From Patescibacteria group bacterium (GTDB lineage Bacteria > Patescibacteriota > Minisyncoccia > Phycocordibacterales > DATDWN01), in contig JAUPVF010000040.1 of NCBI GenBank assembly GCA_030917185.1, positions 1 through 22,974 on the forward strand: DNA of 22,974 nucleotides, read 5' to 3'. A program made the translations under genes and the position numbers. Position 1 is the stretch's first letter; each line of letters opens with the position of its first letter. The notes under the pieces are model-generated. The model saw only the letters and a list, made by a program, of their open reading frames with translations, ran no database searches and was not told where the DNA came from. Positions 1-7,288 of this stretch are shown here, one piece after another.

Positions 1-1
1 G

Positions 2-1870
2 TCCGCCCATATTGGGGCTTCTGGCCATCATATTATTTCTCAAGGTGAGGCCGATCGGATTTTGAATGCAAGTATTACAGAACGTAAAGCAATGATAGAG
101 GATGCATTGGGTCTAAAAATGTATCAATACAAAAAACAAGAAAGCGAAAAAAAACTGGCAAAAACTCGAGAAAATATTGGTCAAGTTGAATCACTGCGCC
201 GTGAGATTACTCCTCATATTCGTTTCTTGAAAAAACAAGTTGAAAAGGTACAAAAAACTCTAGAATTGAAAGATGAGTTAAAGGAAAAAGCGTTGGAATA
301 TTGCAACCGTGAACAAGAATACATACAGAGAATGGAGGTTCGTATTGATACGGATAAAAAACCTTTGGTTCATAAAGCATCTGTATTAGAACAGGAGTTG
401 CATGAGGCAAAATCTGTATTAGAAAAAGCATCACATAAAGATGCATCCAGTGAAGAATTAATTCAGTTGGAAAAAAATCTGCACGATATTAGAAATGAAA
501 AAGATAATCTTTTCCGTCAATTTGGACAACTTGATGGTGAGATTGCATCACTGATACGCATGATGAAAAAACAAGAAGAGGTTGCTCATTCTTACGTCCA
601 CAAAACAGTTACGTTGGTATCGGTTGAGGAAATATATAACAGCGTGCAACAGAAACTTCAATCTGCTCGGGATTTACGAGATATCAATGCTCTTCTTTCG
701 GTACTTGAGGAAATAGACACAATATGGCGAGGATTTATAGATAACAACAAAGACAAGGTTGATTTGTCGCTCATGGCTGATGTCCAAAATGATATTTCTG
801 AATTAAAAAAGACTAAAGAAAATATTGAGGATAAACTTGCTCATGTAAAAAAACAAGAGACAGATTTGTCCGAAAGATATGGGGCACTTCAGAATGAAAT
901 TGAAAAAGAGAAGGATTCCAATCGTGATGCTGAAAAGGCAATCTTTCGGATTATGGCTGAACAACAGGAAGTACGGTCTGCGCTCAACACACTGCGGGCA
1001 GATGAAGAACATCTAAGGTTATTACAAGAGGATTTCAAGCGTGAATTAACTGAACTCGGTATGATGTTGGGGACGAGTATTACACAGTACAACTCATTAT
1101 CGTTTGATCATACAGAAGAGCGTGCTATGCAAGAAGAGCGCCGTCGGGCAATAGAGAAAATAAAAATTAGATTAGAAGATGCGGGGGGTATTGGTGGGGC
1201 AGACGTGATGAAAGAATATACAGATGCAACAGAACGCGATGAATTTCTCGCAAAAGAATTGGCTGATCTTGAACAGTCGGCAAATTCATTAACTGAATTA
1301 ATCACAGACCTTGATTCTCGATTATCAACTGAGTTTACATTGGGTGTTGATAAGATCAATCATCAATTCAAGGAATATTTTGCTTTGATGTTTGGTGGGG
1401 GTGAAGCGTATTTGACGGTAGTTGCTCCACCAAAGCGAAAACGAAAGGATACAGACATGGATGGACTGTTGGCTGATGGGGAAGAAGGGGTGATGGTAGA
1501 GGAACAAGAGACACAGGAAGGGATTGAGATTGAAGTTAATTTACCTAAGAAAAAAGTTAAGGGGTTAATGATGCTCTCTGGCGGAGAACGGGCACTGACA
1601 TCAATTGCTTTGCTGTTTGCAATTTCTCAGGTTAATCCTCCTCCATTTATCATTTTGGACGAAACAGATGCTGCATTAGATGAAGCAAACTCAAAAAAAT
1701 ATGCTGATATGGTGGAAAATTTGTCACACCGTTCCCAATTGATTGTTATTACTCACAATCGCGAAACAATGTCCCGCGCAGGAATTTTGTATGGTGTGAC
1801 TATGGGTTTGGGCGGAGGTTCAAAATTGTTGTCCGTTGCTTTTGATGAGGCGGTTGCAGTGGCAAAATAA
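2..1870 (+). CDS. smc: Chromosome partition protein SMC, 3' part (5' end outside window)
   Basis: This is the C-terminal part of an SMC ATPase, the DNA-entrapping motor of bacterial condensin. The frame is open from base 2 with no start of its own; the TTG at 62 is internal. The first residues read ISQGEADRIL followed by ERKAMIEDALG, the conserved end of the SMC N-terminal head. Coiled coil follows to about residue 430 (counted from the TTG). The C-terminal head has FGGGEAYL, the ABC signature LSGGERALT, Walker B FIILDETDAALDE, the switch ITHNRETM and YGVTMG. A charged insert of about 30 residues precedes the GIEIEVN strand. Only about 620 residues separate the Q-loop region from the end, whereas full bacterial SMCs have about 1,000, and I see no canonical hinge. 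The gene converges on rnr. Identity is certain; the compact architecture is read from the sequence. Confidence 0.95.
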   Translation, partial: SAHIGASGHHIISQGEADRILNASITERKAMIEDALGLKMYQYKKQESEKKLAKTRENIGQVESLRREITPHIRFLKKQVEKVQKTLELKDELKEKALEYCNREQEYIQRMEVRIDTDKKPLVHKASVLEQELHEAKSVLEKASHKDASSEELIQLEKNLHDIRNEKDNLFRQFGQLDGEIASLIRMMKKQEEVAHSYVHKTVTLVSVEEIYNSVQQKLQSARDLRDINALLSVLEEIDTIWRGFIDNNKDKVDLSLMADVQNDISELKKTKENIEDKLAHVKKQETDLSERYGALQNEIEKEKDSNRDAEKAIFRIMAEQQEVRSALNTLRADEEHLRLLQEDFKRELTELGMMLGTSITQYNSLSFDHTEERAMQEERRRAIEKIKIRLEDAGGIGGADVMKEYTDATERDEFLAKELADLEQSANSLTELITDLDSRLSTEFTLGVDKINHQFKEYFALMFGGGEAYLTVVAPPKRKRKDTDMDGLLADGEEGVMVEEQETQEGIEIEVNLPKKKVKGLMMLSGGERALTSIALLFAISQVNPPPFIILDETDAALDEANSKKYADMVENLSHRSQLIVITHNRETMSRAGILYGVTMGLGGGSKLLSVAFDEAVAVAK

Positions 1871-1905
1871 AACTTTCAAATTTGGCGCATTTCGTTGATG
1901 GAAAG

Positions 1906-1942
1906 CAAAAAATAATCCTCACCCTTCGGGACGGAGCTGTTT
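1906..1942. terminator. Weak bidirectional terminator between smc and rnr
   Basis: A small imperfect hairpin pairs CTC plus CCC with GGG plus GAG around a TTC loop (1918-1936). An A-rich run lies on its left and GTTTTTATT on its right, so it could end transcription from both converging genes. The stem is short and bulged. Confidence 0.35.
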
Positions 1943-1945
1943 TTA

Positions 1946-3952
1946 TTATATAATCGTATAATCCAAAACGCGTTTTTCTAGATCGGCAGAAATAACTTTG
2001 AATGTCACAGTATCACCGAGGGTAATTTTTTTACCAGTTTTTTGACCAATAAGGGAATAGTTTTTTTCATCGAGCGCATAAAAATCATCCTGCATATTTC
2101 GAAGGGATGCCATACCTTCGCATTTAGTTTCTTTTTCTTCTATGTAGATACCCCATTCGGTAACACCGGTGATGGTACCAGAAAATGTTTCGCCGATATG
2201 ACTTTGCATATATTCTACCTGCTTATATTTAATAGATGCTCGTTCCGCATCAGACGCTCGTTTTTCATTTTCTGATGAAAGCAAACAAATACGTTCAAAT
2301 TTCTCAAATTCATTTTGTTCAATTTTTCCACCTTTCAGTTCACGTTCAAGAAATCGATGTACCAAGAGGTCTGGGTATCGGCGGATAGGGGATGTGAAGT
2401 GTGTATAATATTCAAAAGCTAAACCAAAATGCCCGATATTTTTTGTGGAGTATACTGCTTTTGCCATACTACGGATCGTTGCAGTTTTGATGAGTTCCTC
2501 GTTTGGTGTTCCTGCTACTTGTTTTAACAAAGCGCTGATGTCTCGGGAAGTGACCTCGCCTTCTTTATTTTTCAAATCAAACCCGAGAGCTTTCAGAAAC
2601 ACAGCAAGGTTTGCAATGCGTTCTTTGTCGGGTATGTTGTGTATTCGGTATACAGATTGTGACCCTTTTTTATTTTTATTTTCATTTTGTGAACGAAATA
2701 CAAATTCTGCTACTTCTCGGTTGGCGAGGAGCATGTATTCTTCAACTAGTTTGTGTGTTTCCAGACGGCTTTTTTTGTATACTCGTATTGGCTTGCCTGT
2801 ATCATCTAGTTCAAATTTTACTTCTTCTGTTTCAAAATTAATCGCTCCATTTTCAAATTTTTCTTTTTCAAAAATTTTGCCAATATCACGTAATGTACGT
2901 AACTCTGTCTGATATGGGCCATCACGTTTACCATCAATCACTTCTTGGGCTTCTTCGTATGTAAATCGTTTATCACTATGTATAACTGTTCTGCCAAACC
3001 ATTTTGTCATTACTTCACCTGTGCTTGTTACGGTAAAAATTGCAGAAAAAGTATATTTATCTTCATTGGGGTTAAGCGAACACAAGTCGTTAGAAAGGAT
3101 TTCTGGCAACATAGGGATGGTCCGATCCACAAGATATACTGATAAACCACGTTTTTCCGCCTCAGCGTCTAGTACACTACCAGGAGTTACAAAATATGAT
3201 ACATCCGCAATATGCACGCCGATTTCGTATGTATTGTGACCTAAATCTTGAAATGAAATTGCATCATCAAAATCTTTTGCGTCGGCAGGGTCAATAGTCA
3301 TTGTGGTAACACCACGCATGTCTCTGCGATTTTTTAATTCAGTCTCAAAATGTTTTTTATATTCTGATTTGATTCGTTGCGCTTCAGACTCAATTTCAGC
3401 AGGGAACTCAACACGAAATCCTTTTTCTAACACAATAGATTCCATCTCGGTATTATTGTTGCCAACTGCACCAATAACTTTAATGAGTTTTCCTTTTGGA
3501 TTTTTGGCTGTATTGCCCCAATCACTAATACCTACCAAAACTTTTGTATTGTGTGTTACATGTGCTACTGATTTTGTATCAAGAAAAATATCAATATACA
3601 TACGTTTATCATCAGGCAATAGAAATGCGGTATTACCTTTTTTTTCTATGATACCAACAAATTCATTACGAGCCCGAGATATGACAGAGACAACTTTTCC
3701 TTGTGGCCTACCTTTAACCATTGTGCCCGTTGGGGCAACCTCAACCATGTCTCCATGAAATGCTCGATTGAGGTTTTCATTCTGGATTTCTAGGGTGTCA
3801 TTAGTTGTTGGTACCACAAAAAAACCCACTCCTTTTGAGTTGATACTAATAGTGTTGATCACCCCTGTAACCTGTTTTTTATCCTCTTGTTTTGGTGAGG
3901 GATGTTTGGTTTTGTGGTCTGTGTGTGGATGAGTACGTTTTGGCTTATTCAC
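1946..3952 (-). CDS. rnr: Ribonuclease R (RNB-family 3'-5' exoribonuclease)
   Basis: RNase R is a processive, metal-dependent 3'-5' exoribonuclease that degrades structured RNA in the cytoplasm. In order the protein shows a basic N-terminal tail, a cold-shock-like domain (KGVGFFVVP onward), and a full RNB catalytic domain with the acidic cluster DPADAKDFDDA, then HIADVSYFV, DRTIPMLPE, and HFTSPIRRYPDLLVHR near the end. A C-terminal S1 domain (GTITGVTEWGIYIEE) follows. I place the start at the GTG at 3952 because a TATACT -10 box lies 6 bases before it, matching the leaderless spacing of neighbouring genes. The result is about 668 aa. An in-frame ATG at 3988 is the main alternative; longer starts would run into rpsP. 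The gene is divergent from rpsP. Family identity is firm and the start is moderately sure. Confidence 0.93.
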   Translation of the reverse strand: MNKPKRTHPHTDHKTKHPSPKQEDKKQVTGVINTISINSKGVGFFVVPTTNDTLEIQNENLNRAFHGDMVEVAPTGTMVKGRPQGKVVSVISRARNEFVGIIEKKGNTAFLLPDDKRMYIDIFLDTKSVAHVTHNTKVLVGISDWGNTAKNPKGKLIKVIGAVGNNNTEMESIVLEKGFRVEFPAEIESEAQRIKSEYKKHFETELKNRRDMRGVTTMTIDPADAKDFDDAISFQDLGHNTYEIGVHIADVSYFVTPGSVLDAEAEKRGLSVYLVDRTIPMLPEILSNDLCSLNPNEDKYTFSAIFTVTSTGEVMTKWFGRTVIHSDKRFTYEEAQEVIDGKRDGPYQTELRTLRDIGKIFEKEKFENGAINFETEEVKFELDDTGKPIRVYKKSRLETHKLVEEYMLLANREVAEFVFRSQNENKNKKGSQSVYRIHNIPDKERIANLAVFLKALGFDLKNKEGEVTSRDISALLKQVAGTPNEELIKTATIRSMAKAVYSTKNIGHFGLAFEYYTHFTSPIRRYPDLLVHRFLERELKGGKIEQNEFEKFERICLLSSENEKRASDAERASIKYKQVEYMQSHIGETFSGTITGVTEWGIYIEEKETKCEGMASLRNMQDDFYALDEKNYSLIGQKTGKKITLGDTVTFKVISADLEKRVLDYTII

Positions 3953-3958
3953 ATAGGC

Positions 3959-4009
3959 AGTATAGCAGATTGTCGGTCTATTGACCATTATGGCTTCTTT
4001 TGATATGAT
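3959..4009. promoter_or_regulatory. Divergent rnr/rpsP promoter with a shared -35 element
   Basis: Plus strand: TTGACC (3981-3986), a 17-bp spacer and TATGAT (4004-4009), 7 bases before the rpsP ATG. Minus strand: TGGTCA (3987-3982), a 17-bp spacer and TATACT (3964-3959), 6 bases before the proposed rnr GTG. The two -35 hexamers overlap by five bases. Both predicted start sites fall at or within a base or two of the start codon, giving leaderless mRNAs. Confidence 0.72.
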
Positions 4010-4016
4010 ACGGGTC

Positions 4017-4442
4017 ATGTTAAAAATACGATTACAACGAGTAGGACGTAAGCACGAACCGGTATTTCGGTTAGTTCTGACTGACTCAAAAAACTCAACA
4101 AAAAGTGGCAAAACATTAGAAACTTTGGGCAACTATGATGCACGACGTGGTGATAATGCTGTCGTTAATGCAGAGCGGGTAACATACTGGATGTCACAAG
4201 GTGCTCAAGCAACTCCAACAGTACATAATATGTTGGTGGACAAAAAGGTTATTACAGGCAAGAAAATTAATAATTTACCTTTGAAAAAAGCCGTCGTGAA
4301 GGATGCTCCAAAAGAAGAGGAAAAAGCATCTACACCAGCAGTGGAAACTCCAGCCGAAAGTGTTGCTGAGCCAGTTGCTGAAACCCCTGTTTCAGAAGCC
4401 CCAGCGAATGTTGCTGAAAGCACAGATGAGGTTGTTGCATAA
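4017..4442 (+). CDS. rpsP: Small ribosomal subunit protein bS16 with acidic tail
   Basis: S16 is a 30S assembly protein that binds 16S rRNA. The protein opens with MLKIRLQRVGRKHEP, a textbook S16 N-terminus, followed by FRLVLTDS, ETLGNYDAR and the conserved region that ends near the lysine-rich residues 80-95. The remaining 45 or so residues form a low-complexity tail rich in Ala, Glu, Pro and Val, making 141 aa in all against 80-100 for typical S16. I use the ATG at 4017, not the upstream in-frame codon at 3981, because homology begins there and a consensus promoter puts the transcript start at or next to this codon. There is no Shine-Dalgarno. It is probably co-transcribed with khpA 60 bases downstream. 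Confidence 0.96.
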   Translation: MLKIRLQRVGRKHEPVFRLVLTDSKNSTKSGKTLETLGNYDARRGDNAVVNAERVTYWMSQGAQATPTVHNMLVDKKVITGKKINNLPLKKAVVKDAPKEEEKASTPAVETPAESVAEPVAETPVSEAPANVAESTDEVVA

Positions 4443-4502
4443 TTTCTCCGTTCTCTATACAATTAATACAGGTAGGTTTTTATCATTATAACGATTGAAT
4501 TC

Positions 4503-4820
4503 ATGGAACAAGACGTATATTTTTTAGATTTTATTATTAAGGCGTTAGTTGAAAATCCTCAGGATGTGAAAATCACTCGTACTGTGGATGAAATGGGTGT
4601 GCTTATGACACTCGATGTTAACCCAGCGGATATGGGTAAAATCATTGGCCGTGAGGGCAATACCGCAAAAGCAATTCGGACACTTCTCCGTGTTGTTGGT
4701 ATGAAAAATAATGCTCGAGTTAATTTGAAAATCAACGAGCCAGTTGGTGGTATGAAGGAGGTAAAGCCGGCATCAGCTAGTAAGACTGTTGATGAGGCGA
4801 TGGCTGATTTGAAGTTATAA
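4503..4820 (+). CDS. khpA: KH-domain RNA-binding protein KhpA
   Basis: KhpA is a small single-KH RNA chaperone that partners with KhpB/EloR in many bacteria and is usually encoded between rpsP and rimM, as its place here suggests. The 105-aa protein has the KH signature GKIIGREGNTAKAIR with the GREG loop at residues 49-52, preceded by the usual LDFIIKALVENP segment. Most family members have about 75-80 residues; this one carries an extra tail of some 20 residues. A TATAAC box lies 10 bases before the ATG and no Shine-Dalgarno is evident, so it may be leaderless as well as read through from rpsP. Its stop codon lies inside the left arm of a long quasi-palindrome. The gene next to it is not rimM but a minus-strand lipoprotein gene. 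Confidence 0.92.
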   Translation: MEQDVYFLDFIIKALVENPQDVKITRTVDEMGVLMTLDVNPADMGKIIGREGNTAKAIRTLLRVVGMKNNARVNLKINEPVGGMKEVKPASASKTVDEAMADLKL

Positions 4821-4942
4821 ATATCATATTTGGGCGATCTCATCGTCTAAAATTAAAAAAATCTCAACCAATGTACTTCTAGTACATTTCTGAGATTTTT
4901 TTAATTTTATACGCGACCTCATCCCAAATCTGATATTTATAA
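4815..4942. repeat. 128-bp quasi-palindrome after khpA
   Basis: Three nested pairs of arms share one centre at about 4879. The outer arms are 4815-4834 and 4923-4942 (20 bases, one mismatch). The middle arms are 4848-4866 and 4891-4909 (19 bases, perfect). The inner arms are AATGTACT and AGTACATT around TCT. The stretches between outer and middle arms do not pair. The element overlaps the khpA stop codon. It could be a long terminator or a small inverted-repeat element. Confidence 0.8.
4848..4909. terminator. Bidirectional intrinsic terminator inside the palindrome
   Basis: The middle and inner arms form a long hairpin flanked by a run of seven A on the left (4855-4861) and seven T on the right (4896-4902). 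It would end rpsP-khpA transcripts and, on the other strand, readthrough from the lipoprotein gene. Confidence 0.75.
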
Positions 4943-4979
4943 TCTTCAAATCGTAAAAATCAAAATATAAAATGAAACA

Positions 4980-5003
4980 CCCGAGTCCTGTGAAGGACCC
5001 GGG
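4980..5003 (-). terminator. Terminator of the lipoprotein gene
   Basis: CCCGAGTCCT and AGGACCCGGG pair at nine of ten positions around a GTGA loop. On the minus strand the stem is followed by a T-rich stretch (TGTTTCATTTT). It lies 26 bases past the lipoprotein stop codon. Confidence 0.75.
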
Positions 5004-5028
5004 GTGGGTTGTGGCGACGGGGATTCAG

Positions 5029-5427
5029 TTAGCGCTGGTTTAGGTAAAGAAGAGCGTAGTCTGCATACTCTGCGTCGGTGGGGAGAATTATTTTCTTTAC
5101 CCCTTTAACCATCCGGAGCAAACCTTCCTCCATCGGCGCGTAGACTTGGCAATCATCTTCTCCTTCGAGGCAGAATCTCCGCCTCGTTTTTTCCGGTGAG
5201 AAGTGACTGGCTAATACGAGGGTTATTTTGTTACCCTCATTGAATTGAATGATAGATCCTCTTGGTGAGTTCCAGATCGAGTTTCTTACGCTCTCTTCTG
5301 CCGGTGTGAGATTCCTCAGATCCCTCATTTCGGCCAATCTCCCTTGACATCCTGTTGTGAACAGGATTACCAAAATAAATGTACCCAACAACCAGTAGGG
5401 TAGGGTATTTTTGAAAAACTTAAGCAT
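5029..5427 (-). CDS. Putative small lipoprotein of unknown function
   Basis: I do not recognise a family. The 132-aa product starts with a basic residue cluster and a hydrophobic segment (YWLLGTFILVILF) ending in TTGC at Cys27, a plausible lipobox, so it is probably exported and lipid-anchored by signal peptidase II processing. The mature part is charged and contains two more cysteines (FCLEGEDDCQ) that could form a disulfide. The start has a strong Shine-Dalgarno, AGGAGG, 5 bases upstream, unlike the neighbouring housekeeping genes, and a TTGACA-16-TATAAA promoter. It sits on the minus strand between khpA and trmD, where most bacteria keep rimM, and has its own terminator. It looks like a self-contained insertion into the ribosomal cluster. 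A real gene is likely; the role is unknown. Confidence 0.8.
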   Translation of the reverse strand: MLKFFKNTLPYWLLGTFILVILFTTGCQGRLAEMRDLRNLTPAEESVRNSIWNSPRGSIIQFNEGNKITLVLASHFSPEKTRRRFCLEGEDDCQVYAPMEEGLLRMVKGVKKIILPTDAEYADYALLYLNQR

Positions 5428-5444
5428 TTTTGCCTCCTATTTAA

Positions 5445-5472
5445 TTTATACACCTTTATATGGTATTGTCAA
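5445..5472 (-). promoter_or_regulatory. Promoter of the lipoprotein gene
   Basis: On the minus strand, TTGACA (5472-5467), a 16-bp spacer and TATAAA (5450-5445) precede the AGGAGG ribosome binding site and the ATG at 5427. It is back to back with the trmD promoter. Confidence 0.75.
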
Positions 5473-5480
5473 GTAGTATA

Positions 5481-5525
5481 TGGTCAAAAATTCATATTTA
5501 TGTTATAAACATAAATATGAATTTT
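5481..5525 (+). promoter_or_regulatory. trmD promoter embedded in a 39-bp perfect hyphenated palindrome
   Basis: TGGTCA (5481-5486), 17 bp, then an extended -10 TGTTATAAA (hexamer 5504-5509) lie 7 bases before the trmD ATG at 5517. Arms 5487-5504 and 5508-5525 are perfect 18-base inverted repeats around ATA. They cover the spacer, the -10 box and the first three codons. The palindrome may be an operator. Confidence 0.65.
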
Positions 5526-6185
5526 CACGTGATTACATTATTTCCAAACTCATTCGACTCCTATCTTGGCGAGTCTATTATGTCGCGGGCGATAGAGGAC
5601 AAAAAAATCAAAGTCAGGTTTTATAATCCTCGTGATTTTTCTGACAACACATTCAAACATATTGATCAAAAGCCCTACAGTGGAGGTCCGGGTATGGTTA
5701 TCCAAGCATTGCCTGTTGTTAAGGCAATTGAAAAAGCCCTTCGACATGCTCAGGGCAGGACTAAAAAAAATAAGTCAAAAGTAAAAATTAATAATTTTAG
5801 TCCTGGTGGCAAACAGTTTGATACGGCATATGCAAAAAAAACAGCACAGAAATACACAGATATAATTCTGGTGTGTGGACGATATGAGGGGATTGATGCG
5901 CGTGTATATAAGGTATTCAAAATGGAACACCTGTCAGTCGGTCCATTTGTGCTAACTGGTGGGGAACTACCTGCAATGGTTGTCATTGATAGCGTGGCTC
6001 GACAGGTAGAGGGTGTACTCGGTAATTTTAATTCATTGGAGGAGTCACGTGTGGCAAGCCATGACGTCTACACTCGTCCAGAGGTGATTGAATACAAAGG
6101 TAAAAAATATAAAGTTCCAAAAATCCTTTTGTCTGGTGATCACAAGAAAATTGAGAAGTGGAAAGAGGATAAAAATTCTAAATAA
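5517..6185 (+). CDS. trmD: tRNA (guanine-37-N1)-methyltransferase
   Basis: TrmD transfers a methyl group from S-adenosylmethionine to N1 of G37 next to the anticodon of several tRNAs, preventing +1 frameshifting. The 222-aa product shows the family landmarks: FHVITLFP at the N-terminus, PYSGGPGM, the SPGGKQFD segment, LVCGRYEGIDARV, and the knotted cofactor site VGPFVLTGGELPAMVVID. The C-terminal TRP, VPKILLSGDH and IEKWK motifs follow. A lysine-rich stretch at about residues 80-92 lies before the SPGG motif. The ATG at 5517 begins the conserved N-terminus; the in-frame ATG at 5460 adds 19 unrelated residues and would precede the promoter. No Shine-Dalgarno is seen and the -10 spacing predicts a leaderless transcript. 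Confidence 0.96.
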   Translation: MNFHVITLFPNSFDSYLGESIMSRAIEDKKIKVRFYNPRDFSDNTFKHIDQKPYSGGPGMVIQALPVVKAIEKALRHAQGRTKKNKSKVKINNFSPGGKQFDTAYAKKTAQKYTDIILVCGRYEGIDARVYKVFKMEHLSVGPFVLTGGELPAMVVIDSVARQVEGVLGNFNSLEESRVASHDVYTRPEVIEYKGKKYKVPKILLSGDHKKIEKWKEDKNSK

Positions 6186-6248
6186 TTTACATAATGGTGT
6201 TTTAGTTACTTTTGTGCTTAACTGTTTGACAGAAAAAGGAGATGTATT

Positions 6249-6773
6249 ATGGATATCAATAACACATCACCAATTTTTCCATTCCAATCGATTTGGTGTG
6301 GTAAAAATTGGGATATTGTTGCACAGGACTCTCAGTGCCAATATTGTTCATCGGTCTGGTTACCTAACATTTCGTTGGTTAAATTTCTACCTGCTCCAGA
6401 CAAAAAGGTGGTGACTGGTTTAGAGAAGGTGGGGCGTCTCAAGAATATGAGTCCTTTGCCGACACGTCTTGATCACCGAGTGCTGTACCAGTTTTGGTCA
6501 CATAAAAACCTCATTCCAGAGACATGGAAAACAACCATCAATGAAAGTACTATCCGCATACATTTTGATGGTACCGAATTTGTGACACCATGGGATGTTC
6601 ATTGTACACTCTATATGTATTGGTCCAACCAGGCACAGGATTGGTATGTCACGTATCGCCGTTTAGAAGATGAACTTGATACATATGATCGCTCTGCAGT
6701 TATTTTGGCAGGATCACAACCGATGTATAGTGTCATCACTCATCATGGTCTACAAAACTGTGTATATATGTAA
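6249..6773 (+). CDS. Hypothetical protein, 174 aa
   Basis: I do not recognise this protein. It is soluble-looking, with no signal peptide or membrane segment, and rich in Trp, Tyr and His. A CQYC pair at about residues 30-33 and an earlier Cys could bind a metal, but no second CxxC pair is visible. Its middle (EFVTPWDVHCTLYMYW) is aromatic. The start is decided by an AAGGAG Shine-Dalgarno 7 bases before the ATG. The gene follows trmD by 63 bases, and a clean intrinsic terminator begins at its stop codon, so it probably forms the end of a unit or a single-gene unit. No convincing promoter was found just upstream, so readthrough from trmD is possible. Confidence 0.75.
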   Translation: MDINNTSPIFPFQSIWCGKNWDIVAQDSQCQYCSSVWLPNISLVKFLPAPDKKVVTGLEKVGRLKNMSPLPTRLDHRVLYQFWSHKNLIPETWKTTINESTIRIHFDGTEFVTPWDVHCTLYMYWSNQAQDWYVTYRRLEDELDTYDRSAVILAGSQPMYSVITHHGLQNCVYM

Positions 6774-6806
6774 AAGCTGGCCTTGGTCGCCGGCTTTTAT
6801 TTTTTG
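6772..6806 (+). terminator. Intrinsic terminator after the 174-aa gene
   Basis: AAAAGCTGGC (6772-6781) pairs with GCCGGCTTTT (6789-6798) with one G-T wobble and a 7-base loop. TATTTTTTG follows. Confidence 0.85.
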
Positions 6807-6834
6807 TTGACAAACACACTAAATAATCTAATCT
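6807..6834 (+). promoter_or_regulatory. Promoter of the 144-aa membrane protein gene
   Basis: TTGACA (6807-6812), a 16-bp spacer and TAATCT (6829-6834) begin right after the preceding terminator. The predicted transcript start is close to the Shine-Dalgarno at 6841. Confidence 0.6.
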
Positions 6835-6853
6835 ATTGGTGGAGGTGTCGTAT

Positions 6854-7288
6854 ATGGCTGTGGTAAAAATGTTTGGGCTGTTCGTTTTCTTTTTGTTGAT
6901 GCTTTCATATATTCTATATATGGCCATTAAAAACATGTTGGACGAACGGCGTTCGGCCAAAAGAAAGAATACGGTGTTTGTTCTCACCACTCCTCACAAG
7001 GTTTGGGCGGAAAGTTTGAAGGAGTGTATGGTGAGGGATGGTCTTAATGTGTATTTGTACGGAGAACGATTGCCATTAGATTTGGATCTTCTGGTTATCA
7101 ACATATTTGCTCCGTACGAATTTGATACCGATCAGAAGAAGTGTTTTTCCCGGGGTAAGATAATACCGTCAAAAGGGAAGAAACGACAGTTTACAGTGTT
7201 TGTACCCATTCCAGAGAATAAAGGAACATGGCAACCACTGTTAGCAACCGCGGTTGTCTCTGAAGTCAAAAAACATTTTCGTCTATAA
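6854..7288 (+). CDS. Hypothetical single-pass membrane protein, 144 aa
   Basis: No family is recognised. Residues 6-26 are strongly hydrophobic (FGLFVFFLLMLSYILYMA) and followed by a basic stretch (DERRSAKRKN). This predicts an N-terminal membrane anchor with a cytoplasmic C-terminal domain of about 110 residues. That domain alternates short hydrophobic strands (TVFVLTT, LLVINIFAP, FTVFVPIP) with charged loops, as in a small alpha/beta fold. GGAGGTG lies 6 bases before the ATG at 6854 and fixes the start; an in-frame upstream codon at 6836 precedes it and is rejected. The gene has its own promoter and a strong terminator, so it is an independent cassette between trmD and the ABC transporter. 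Confidence 0.78.
   Translation: MAVVKMFGLFVFFLLMLSYILYMAIKNMLDERRSAKRKNTVFVLTTPHKVWAESLKECMVRDGLNVYLYGERLPLDLDLLVINIFAPYEFDTDQKKCFSRGKIIPSKGKKRQFTVFVPIPENKGTWQPLLATAVVSEVKKHFRL

Noticed and set aside
3953..4132. Longer RNase R N-terminus starting at 4132, 4018 or 3988
   Set aside because: The first two would run antisense into rpsP coding sequence. 3988 remains possible but starts upstream of the best -10 box.
5460..5516. Upstream ATG for trmD
   Set aside because: It lies upstream of the predicted promoter and adds residues not found in the TrmD family.
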